The notes under the pieces are model-generated. The model did no database searches and was not told the DNA's origin. It saw nothing but the letters and a program-made list of their open reading frames with translations. The position numbers and the translations under genes were made by a program. Shown in pieces: positions 58,484 through 64,000 of a stretch of 64,000 nt of DNA (the first letter of the stretch is position 1; each line of letters begins with the position of its first letter). The stretch is from Draconibacterium sediminis (GTDB taxonomy: Bacteria > Bacteroidota > Bacteroidia > Bacteroidales > Prolixibacteraceae): the NCBI RefSeq assembly GCF_000949475.1, contig NZ_JRHC01000009.1, positions 1 through 64,000 on the forward strand, written 5' to 3'.

Positions 58484-58816
58484 TTAATAGATATCTACAA
58501 AATACTGTTCTTCATTATTACAGAGCTTTGTGTAGAAAGCATGCGTTCCAATCCATTTTACAAACAGATGTACCTTCTGCTTCCCAAAATAATACTGGCA
58601 AATAATCCGGTATTTGTTACCACCAATCTTAAAAACAACTCTGTTTGATCCTTTCCCCAAAATATCAGCAGAATTAAACGTTCTGATAATATCCCGGGGA
58701 CTTTTCCAGTCAGCTCTTTTTACAATCGATAGCCAGGTTTCAAATGCCTTTCTACTTTGGACATTATCACGGACATAGTTTTCGATTGACCGTACTTTTA
58801 TTAAATGAACTTTCAT
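58484..58816 (-). CDS. higB: HigB-like mRNA interferase toxin
   Basis: I start at the ATG at 58816 (MKVHLIKVRSI), which fits the family; an in-frame ATG at 58831 adds five residues. The 110-residue protein is a RelE-superfamily HigB toxin: AFETWLSIVKRADWKSPRDI, then GSNRVVFKIGGNKYRIICQY and HLFVKWIGTHAFYTKL, the last block carrying the family His and Tyr residues. Such toxins cleave ribosome-bound mRNA. It forms a stabilising toxin-antitoxin pair with the downstream higA, keeping the mobilizable element in the cell. Confidence 0.9.
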   Translation of the reverse strand: MKVHLIKVRSIENYVRDNVQSRKAFETWLSIVKRADWKSPRDIIRTFNSADILGKGSNRVVFKIGGNKYRIICQYYFGKQKVHLFVKWIGTHAFYTKLCNNEEQYFVDIY

Positions 58817-58845
58817 TGTTGTACTTGGCAAAGTTAGTAAAAGTT

Positions 58846-58866
58846 ACACAAAGGGAAACTCTGTGT
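58846..58866 (-). promoter_or_regulatory. Inverted repeat upstream of higB, possible operator
   Basis: ACACAAAG (58846-58853) and CTCTGTGT (58859-58866) form an 8-base inverted repeat with one G-T pair, 30 bases upstream of the higB start and just after the integrase gene. It may be the HigA operator or a weak terminator of the integrase transcript. Confidence 0.35.
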
Positions 58867-58884
58867 TGTTTTAAATTTATTAAA

Positions 58885-60135
58885 CTATTTGGATTTCTTT
58901 TTTTGAGACTTCTTTCCAGATAGCTTTTTTTCAAGAATGGCCATATCATCGCTTATTTTCTTCTCAACCACCTTTGCATAAATTTGGGTTGTTTTTAAAT
59001 CGGTATGTCCCAGCATTTTGCTGACGGATTCGATAGGTACGCCATTCGTAAGGGTTACTGTGGTAGCGAAGGTATGTCTGGCCACATGAAATGTTAGATT
59101 TTTATCGATTTCACAAACATCTGCAATTTCTTTAAGGTAGCTGTTTAGCTTTTGATTTGAAATATTTGGAAATATTGTTCCTTTATTGACAGAGCGTGGA
59201 TGGTCTTTGTACTTGTCGATTAAGACCTGGGCCTGGGATAATAACGGTATTCGCACCGGTGTGGTCGTTTTTTCTCTCTGGGTAATTATCCAGGTCATTC
59301 TGTTAATGCCTATCCTTATGTTATTGGGTTTAAGATTCATAACATCGATGTAGGATAGTCCTGTATAACACGCAAATACAAATAGATCTTTAACATACTG
59401 AAGACGTTCAATCTTGAATTGTTTCTTTTTTATTGTATCCAGTTCCAATTGAGTTAAAAATTCCCGTTCAACACGTTTAAATGACAGGCGATAGGCTACA
59501 AATGGATCTTTGTCAAGCCATCCAAGTCTTACGGCGAGATTGGTCATTTTGCGCAATCTTTCAATGTGTTTCATTACTGTATTGTTTCCCATTGGTAAAT
59601 GATGATCCTCAGGCTGGTATTTTCGCAGGAAATGTTCGAAATCAGTAATGAACTTGTAATTTAATTCTACCAGAAAGATATCATTGCGTTTGAATTTCTG
59701 CTTCAAAAATTTCTCGATATACTTTTCGGTAGTTTTGTAATTTTTTAATGTTCCCCACCTAAGGTTCGAATCCATTCCGGTGTTGTGATAATCAACGAGT
59801 CCTTTTAAGGTTTCTCCTGAATCTTCAACTCCCAAAAATTTGTTTTTAATTGCTTCAGGACTTACTACTTCTTTGTTGATGACAAGTTCCTGATAGCACT
59901 CAGTAAGCTGAGACCTGATCTGTTCTAAATAAGAGTTAAGCTTACTAATTTCCGGGGACTTGCCTTTTGCCATTCCTCGGCCATTATTCCAGTTATCGAC
60001 ATGAATTCTTTTCTTAATTGAGATTTCAGCCCGTTCTCGATTTACTGTTACACGGGCATAAATAGGAGCTTTGTCGTCTTTAATCCGATGCTTGCGGATC
60101 ACAAATTGAATTCCAAAAGTGTTAATCTTCTTCAT
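58885..60135 (-). CDS. Tyrosine-type site-specific integrase, IntDOT-like
   Basis: The 416-residue protein has an N-terminal arm-binding domain (VIRKHRIKDDKAPIYARVTVNRERAEIS in parts), a SAM-like core-binding domain (about 110-220) and a tyrosine recombinase catalytic domain. Visible catalytic residues are HVARHTFATT near 350 (His-x-x-Arg), LGHTDLKTTQIYAKV with the His and the nucleophile Tyr near 385. In place of the first catalytic Arg (TGLR) it reads TGLSYIDV near 255, the same Ser substitution known in IntDOT of CTnDOT (from memory). It would integrate and excise the element. The gene sits at the right end of the island, facing tRNA-Pro, with arm-type repeats in between. Confidence 0.93.
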   Translation of the reverse strand: MKKINTFGIQFVIRKHRIKDDKAPIYARVTVNRERAEISIKKRIHVDNWNNGRGMAKGKSPEISKLNSYLEQIRSQLTECYQELVINKEVVSPEAIKNKFLGVEDSGETLKGLVDYHNTGMDSNLRWGTLKNYKTTEKYIEKFLKQKFKRNDIFLVELNYKFITDFEHFLRKYQPEDHHLPMGNNTVMKHIERLRKMTNLAVRLGWLDKDPFVAYRLSFKRVEREFLTQLELDTIKKKQFKIERLQYVKDLFVFACYTGLSYIDVMNLKPNNIRIGINRMTWIITQREKTTTPVRIPLLSQAQVLIDKYKDHPRSVNKGTIFPNISNQKLNSYLKEIADVCEIDKNLTFHVARHTFATTVTLTNGVPIESVSKMLGHTDLKTTQIYAKVVEKKISDDMAILEKKLSGKKSQKKKSK

Positions 60136-60156
60136 AATTTTTAATGTTGTTTAGTT

Positions 60157-60313
60157 CTGGTTCACTTTTGGTTCACCAGAAAATGTTAAAACTGGTTCCA
60201 AACTGAACTAAACGGTACCAAAAACTTCGATTGTAATCTTTTGAATAATAGGTGATTATGTGTTTCTGGTGAACCAAATCTAAAAAATATTTTGGTTCAC
60301 CGTATTGTTCACA
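60157..60313. other. Candidate att region with arm-type repeats
   Basis: Copies of GGTTCAC lie at 60159, 60170 and 60294, and inverted (GTGAACC) at 60269. TTTGGTTCACCAGAAA at 60167-60182 and its exact reverse complement at 60263-60278 form a 16-base inverted repeat. This cluster between integrase and tRNA-Pro looks like the arm-type integrase sites of an attachment region. Confidence 0.6.
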
Positions 60314-60344
60314 TAAACAATGGTTTTAGATGGTGTATTTTGAC

Positions 60345-60388
60345 ATCGTAAAAACAAAAAAGCCTGCAAATCATCTGATTTACAGGCT
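60345..60388 (-). terminator. Terminator after the tRNA genes
   Basis: AGCCTGCAAATCA (60361-60373) pairs with TGATTTACAGGCT (60376-60388), with one mismatch, and on the minus strand is followed by a long T-rich run. It lies 28 bases beyond the 3' end of tRNA-Pro. Confidence 0.8.
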
Positions 60389-60415
60389 TTTGGTGGATTC
60401 TGATTTTCCACTTCG

Positions 60416-60490
60416 TCGGGATACCAGGATTCGAACCTGGGACCCCCTGCTCCCAAAGCAGGTGCGCTAACCGGACTGCGCTACATCCCG
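60416..60490 (-). tRNA. tRNA-Pro (anticodon TGG)
   Basis: The minus strand folds as a tRNA with acceptor stem CGGGATG/TATCCCG, anticodon loop CTTTGGGA with TGG, and the T-loop GGTTCGAATCC. Length is 75 bases without an encoded CCA. Its 3' end faces the integrase gene, the usual place for element integration, but I found no repeat of the tRNA end at the other side. Confidence 0.95.
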
Positions 60491-60501
60491 AATTTATTTA
60501 T

Positions 60502-60591
<90 letters not shown>

Positions 60592-60990
60592 AAAAAAGAT
60601 GATTAAAGTTGCTAAATCTCCCTCGCCTCTCAGCGTTGGTATTTAAAACTTAATCTGTTTTTAAAAAGAACGTCGTTGCTTTGTTAAAGCGTGTGCAAAA
60701 GTAGAAATTGTTTTTACACTGGCAAAGAAAAATGAAAAAAAATGGCAAAAAAAATCGAATTCTTTTTTCGCGGTATAAACGAATGGCGATAGGGGATTGA
60801 GCCGTTTAAACTTGATTTTTTTGTACGTCTTTTTATGTGATTAAAAACCAGAGAGTTTCATTAGGTGGTTTTGGGAAGTTCATAGGTGTCTTATAAAAAT
60901 GAAGTTTTTTGTTTAATATTTTGTTTTTATAGATTAAACAAAATAGTTTTTAGTCTGTTTATTAACTCGTAGAAACTAGAAACAGAAATT
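60592..60990. other. Gap between tRNA genes and folE
   Basis: This 399-base AT-rich gap holds the tRNA promoter (60696-60726, minus strand) and presumably a folE promoter that I cannot pin down; a near-consensus TATTTTG lies near 60919. No gene is seen. Confidence 0.55.
60696..60726 (-). promoter_or_regulatory. Promoter of the tRNA-Ser/tRNA-Pro unit
   Basis: On the minus strand TTTG (complement of 60723-60726), 19 bases, then TACTTTTG (complement of 60696-60703) gives a perfect Bacteroidota housekeeping promoter about 105 bases upstream of tRNA-Ser. Confidence 0.7.
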
Positions 60991-61704
60991 ATGAGTTACA
61001 GAGAAGAAATAATATTTACCAATACCGGAGCTGGAAGGAATGGTAAAACAAACGGACATGATAATCATGAGACCATAGGCGATAATCACATTGCGACTTC
61101 AATTGATACTCCAATGCGCGATGATGCTTTTGAGCTGAGCGACGAAAGGAAAATGGAAATTATTGAAGAGAAGTTTCGTGATATAATGGAAACAATGGGG
61201 CTCGATTTGAATGATGATAGTTTGAGTGGAACGCCACATCGTGTTGCCAAAATGTTTGTGAAGGAGATATTCAACGGACTAAATCCAGCCAATAAACCAA
61301 AAATCTCTGTATTCGAAAATAAATTCAAATACGGCGAAATGTTGGTGGAAAAGAACATCAATATGAATTCCACTTGCGAGCATCATTTTCTACCGATTGT
61401 AGGAAAAGCTCACGTGGCTTACATTTCATCGGGCGAAGTGATCGGATTAAGTAAAATTAACCGTATAGTCGATTATTTTGCACGCCGTCCGCAGGTGCAG
61501 GAGCGTTTAACGGTGCAAATTGCAAACGAGCTAAAAACAATACTTAAAACCGATGATGTGGCTGTTGTGATCGATGCCAAACACATGTGTGTATCGTCGC
61601 GCGGAATTCAGGACGAAAGCAGCAGTACGGTTACTGTCGAATATTCGGGTAAGTTTAAAGACAAAAACGTTCGCGAAGAGTTTCTGAAGTATGTAGAACT
61701 TTAA
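60991..61704 (+). CDS. folE: GTP cyclohydrolase I
   Basis: The 237-residue protein is a type I GTP cyclohydrolase, which makes dihydroneopterin triphosphate from GTP for folate (and queuosine) synthesis. Motifs are complete: SGTPHRVAKMFVKEIFNGL, the Zn/active-site STCEHHFLPIVGKAHVAYI near residue 128, GLSKINRIVDYFARRPQVQERLT (in parts), and KHMCVSSRGIQDESS with the second Zn Cys near 197. The first about 50 residues form a variable, low-conservation extension. It is convergent with the next gene, their ends overlapping by four bases. It marks the return to core chromosome after the tRNA genes. Confidence 0.96.
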   Translation: MSYREEIIFTNTGAGRNGKTNGHDNHETIGDNHIATSIDTPMRDDAFELSDERKMEIIEEKFRDIMETMGLDLNDDSLSGTPHRVAKMFVKEIFNGLNPANKPKISVFENKFKYGEMLVEKNINMNSTCEHHFLPIVGKAHVAYISSGEVIGLSKINRIVDYFARRPQVQERLTVQIANELKTILKTDDVAVVIDAKHMCVSSRGIQDESSSTVTVEYSGKFKDKNVREEFLKYVEL

Positions 61705-62948
61705 GCCTTATCTTTTATATCGAAAGCCATCAGCACCTGACCATGGCGCTGGTATAAAACACCGTTTTTAATTACCGGGTGCGAGAAATGTTCCTTTGTT
61801 CCCCGGGTAATTTTAAAATCGCTGATCGGATTCATTTTACCGGTTTCATCGAAACCAACTAATGACAATGTTCCGGTTTGACCATAATAGTAGAGCAGAT
61901 CATCGGCCGAAATAACTGCGCCCCAACCCAACTTTAGCGAGTCGCTAAGTTCGCCACTTGTTGCATCAATGCTTCTGAAAAACTTTTTCGAGGTGGCGCT
62001 ACCGTATAAATGATCGTCAATTTTTACAATGCCGCCCATATAACTGTCGAAGCCTGTATTGCGCCACACTTCTTTAATGGCTGTTCCGTCTTCGGAGAGT
62101 TGAAGTTTTACCCCGCAATTTCCGTCTCCGGCGGCGTAGTATAGGTAACCTGAGTCGTATATTACACAATTGCTGTGTGTATCGCCCATGCCCGGCTGAC
62201 GTTTGTCGAGCGGAACATTATCCTGCGCATGTGTCCATAACAGTTCACCTGTCTCAGTGTCAAATCCCATCATATTATAAGCAGAGAATGTAACAAAAAT
62301 ATGACGTGTTGGAAGTTCGATAAGCGTTCCCGGATTGTAGCCCGATCGTTCGCTATGTCCGGCATTGCTCCAAAGTATTTCTCCTGTAAAACGATTTAAA
62401 CCAACCACATTATATTCTTTTCCACCGGGTGTCCAGAACACTTTGTCGCCATCAATTACAGGCGCTTCCGAGTGCCCAAAACGCGGATAGATACCTTCAA
62501 AATCTTCTACAAATCGTTTTTCCCAGACCAACTCTCCATTCGTGCGTTTCAGGCAAAACAAATTTCCCATTCCCGAACCCACATAAATTAAATCGTCGAC
62601 AACAGTTGGTTGCGAGCGCGATCCCGGGTAGCTGGTAACCCATTCTTTTCCGAGTGATACTTCCCATTTTTTCTGCCCGTTTAAATCGATACAGAACAAA
62701 ATGGCAGTGCTGTCGAGTGCTCCGGTTATAAAAATCTCATTATCGGTTATTGTGGGCGTGCCATATCCATCTCCAATACCTTCAATATACCAAAGTTCGG
62801 CAGGTCCTTCTTGGGGCCATTCTTTTAAAAGGTTTTGCTCGTTAAAAATCCCTTTGCGGTTTTCGCCGCGCCACTGGTAAATTTCGGTTTTGTTTGAACT
62901 ACATGAAAAAACAATAAGGCAGATGAAAAGCAGGAACAAATTCTTCAT
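61701..62948 (-). CDS. PQQ-like beta-propeller lipoprotein
   Basis: The 415-residue protein has a lipoprotein signal with Cys16 (IVFSC) and about seven PQQ/BamB-like propeller repeats, for example LFCIDLNGQKKWEVSLG, LFCLKRTNGELVWEKRF, VVGLNRFTGEILWSN and MGFDTETGELLWTHA. The start YQWRGENRKGIFNEQNL is typical of the outer-membrane PQQ-repeat family seen in Bacteroidota and Planctomycetota. No catalytic role can be assigned; these proteins are often scaffolds or unknown sugar-related factors. The 3' end overlaps folE by four bases on the other strand. Confidence 0.85.
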   Translation of the reverse strand: MKNLFLLFICLIVFSCSSNKTEIYQWRGENRKGIFNEQNLLKEWPQEGPAELWYIEGIGDGYGTPTITDNEIFITGALDSTAILFCIDLNGQKKWEVSLGKEWVTSYPGSRSQPTVVDDLIYVGSGMGNLFCLKRTNGELVWEKRFVEDFEGIYPRFGHSEAPVIDGDKVFWTPGGKEYNVVGLNRFTGEILWSNAGHSERSGYNPGTLIELPTRHIFVTFSAYNMMGFDTETGELLWTHAQDNVPLDKRQPGMGDTHSNCVIYDSGYLYYAAGDGNCGVKLQLSEDGTAIKEVWRNTGFDSYMGGIVKIDDHLYGSATSKKFFRSIDATSGELSDSLKLGWGAVISADDLLYYYGQTGTLSLVGFDETGKMNPISDFKITRGTKEHFSHPVIKNGVLYQRHGQVLMAFDIKDKA

Positions 62949-63020
62949 AACAGTTATTTCGGTTTTTTAGAAATAAAAGTAGGAGTAAGTGCCAAATAAT
63001 TACAGTTTTAAGACGAAATT

Positions 63021-63500
63021 TTAGGCTTTACCTTCAAAATACTTTTTCTGCATTGTGACAACTGATTTGTGAAAATCAGGAAATCTTTCCCAAAGGTCTT
63101 TATCACAGCCTTTTAGCTGCTTGCACTGAATGCACGAGTCGAACTGTTTATCTTTGGCACACGCACGAACCGTACAATTAGTAAGAACAACTCCGGCAGG
63201 TTTACCGGAATTTTTACACCCGAAACAAAATATCTTATCGGCCTCAAATGCAATTCCGTAATGTTCTTCTATTTTCCATTGTTCGTAAGCTTTTTTCTTT
63301 AGTTCCACATCATTTTTTTCTGATGCCTCCAGAAACTGACAATCGGCAGGGCAGGTATAGCCACAATAATTTAGTTTCTTCGGATCGGGAAGTTCATCCT
63401 GAGGAAAAGTAAAGGCTGAAAGTTTTCCTGAAAGCAAAATTGCACAGCCTGTAAAAGAACTGTTTCTGATAAACTGCCGACGGTTGGATGGATTAGTCAT
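63021..63500 (-). CDS. DUF3795-family Cys-rich protein with Tat-like signal
   Basis: The 159-residue protein starts with a twin-arginine-type signal (NRRQFIRNSSFTGCAILLSG) and a short hydrophobic stretch. The rest contains repeated Cys motifs: NYCGYTCPADCQFL, IFCFGCKNSGKP, NCTVRACAKDKQ and SCIQCKQLKGCDKDLW, as in DUF3795 proteins, thought to bind zinc or an iron-sulfur cluster. A Tat signal on this family fits export of a folded, cofactor-bearing protein. Function is unknown. It lies between the PQQ lipoprotein gene and dusB on the same strand. Confidence 0.8.
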   Translation of the reverse strand: MTNPSNRRQFIRNSSFTGCAILLSGKLSAFTFPQDELPDPKKLNYCGYTCPADCQFLEASEKNDVELKKKAYEQWKIEEHYGIAFEADKIFCFGCKNSGKPAGVVLTNCTVRACAKDKQFDSCIQCKQLKGCDKDLWERFPDFHKSVVTMQKKYFEGKA

Positions 63501-63573
63501 AACTACTGATTTTGGTTTACTAAGTTATGACAACTTATCAAAGGAACACCCTTACTAAGGAGGATATTTTTGG

Positions 63574-63595
63574 CTGAAATGATCCGGTATTTCAG
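63574..63595 (-). terminator. Hairpin downstream of dusB
   Basis: CTGAAAT (63574-63580) pairs perfectly with ATTTCAG (63589-63595) across an 8-base loop, 10 bases after the dusB stop. There is no strong T-run, so it may be a weak terminator only. Confidence 0.35.
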
Positions 63596-63604
63596 ATTGA
63601 GTAA

Positions 63605-64000
63605 TTATTTGAAATAAGCATATACCTCGTCATAACCTTTCATTTCCATCACATCGGCACGCATTTTTGCCGCACCCGGAAATGAATTGAGGTAGATTTT
63701 ATAGAAGCGTTTCAGAATATTGAAATTTTTGTCGGGGCTCCAGGTTTGTTCAAAAAGCCGGGTGTGTTCCAACAGTTTGGCAATGCGGTCTTCCATCGAA
63801 ATTTCTTCTTTTTCAGGATTGAAAAACCAGGGATTGTGGAAAATTCCACGACCGATCATTACTCCGTTTACGCCGGTTTGGTTAACGCGTTCAAGTCCCT
63901 GTTGGTACGACATCACATCGCCGTTTCCATGAACCGGAATATGTGGTTTTAAGCTATTTTTCAGTTGAACCGCTTTGGCAATTTCTTCCCAGCTGGCATC
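63605..64000 (-). CDS. dusB: tRNA-dihydrouridine synthase, C-terminal part (5' end outside window)
   Basis: The last 131 codons of a tRNA-dihydrouridine synthase are present; the open frame runs out of the window on the right without a start. It shows the FMN-barrel end motifs IPVHGNGDVMSYQQGLERV and GVNGVMIGRGIFHNPWFF, followed by the C-terminal helical RNA-binding domain (HTRLFEQTW, FYKIYLNSFPGAAKMRADVM in parts). The enzyme reduces uridines in tRNA D-loops using FMN and NADPH. The assignment to DusB rather than another Dus type is from the general pattern. Confidence 0.88.
   Translation of the reverse strand, partial: DASWEEIAKAVQLKNSLKPHIPVHGNGDVMSYQQGLERVNQTGVNGVMIGRGIFHNPWFFNPEKEEISMEDRIAKLLEHTRLFEQTWSPDKNFNILKRFYKIYLNSFPGAAKMRADVMEMKGYDEVYAYFK

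Noticed and set aside
60416-60440. tRNA-Pro 3' end as the attachment core
   Set aside because: I found no copy of this sequence at the other side of the element, and a native-looking terminator follows the tRNA.

Overview
The window comes from a marine-type member of the Bacteroidota, probably of the Marinilabiliales or Prolixibacteraceae kind (inference from gene content). The signs are type IX secretion sorting tails, a hybrid two-component regulator with propeller repeats and an AraC domain, TAnnTTTG-type promoters, lipoprotein-anchored glycan enzymes and a MobA/MobC mobilizable element of the Bacteroides kind. Base composition is about 40% GC. Region 1 (1-48468) is a large sulfated-polyuronide locus in three co-directional blocks. 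Block A (1-20445) holds the end of an MFS sugar porter, a cytoplasmic DUF5107-TPR protein, two paralogous GH2 lipoproteins, three sulfatases, an SGNH esterase, a propeller protein and a GH16 enzyme, the last two secreted by the type IX system. Block B (20893-30544) holds an iduronate-2-sulfatase-like enzyme, a heparinase II/III-fold lyase, a propeller-lyase/GH88 fusion and a right-handed beta-helix protein. Block C (37845-48468) holds a sulfatase-GH78 fusion, GH105, GH43, a second propeller lyase (PL25-like), a GH106-like enzyme and a KduD-type dehydrogenase. Between B and C lie an HxlR regulator with a divergent AcuI-type reductase, a 1355-residue hybrid two-component regulator, and a lipoprotein that looks like a catalytically dead GH88. 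The set (propeller lyases, GH105/GH88, rhamnosidases, xylosidase-type GH43, several S1 sulfatases) fits the green-algal polysaccharide ulvan best (inference). No SusC/SusD pair is present in the window. 

The parts form a coherent pathway. Type IX-secreted enzymes would cut the polymer outside. Surface or periplasmic lyases would leave unsaturated uronyl ends. GH88 and GH105 would remove those ends. Sulfatases, GH78/GH106 and GH43 would trim sulfate, rhamnose and xylose. KduD would take the uronate-derived keto sugar towards KDG. A roughly 104-bp promoter module in front of block B recurs without gaps in front of the GH88-like pseudoenzyme gene, beside the regulator, which suggests one regulon. 

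Region 2 (48469-60415) is accessory DNA. It has a DUF6261 gene preceded by six 42-bp tandem repeats, and a HEPN (ApeA-like) gene bounded by integron-core-like sequences. An integrative mobilizable element follows: hipBA with a palindromic operator-promoter, a hairpin-rich candidate oriT, mobC and mobA, ardC, higBA, and an IntDOT-like tyrosine integrase with arm-type repeats next to tRNA-Pro. Region 3 (60416-64000) is core chromosome: tRNA-Pro, tRNA-Ser, folE, a PQQ-propeller lipoprotein, a DUF3795 protein and the 3' part of dusB.
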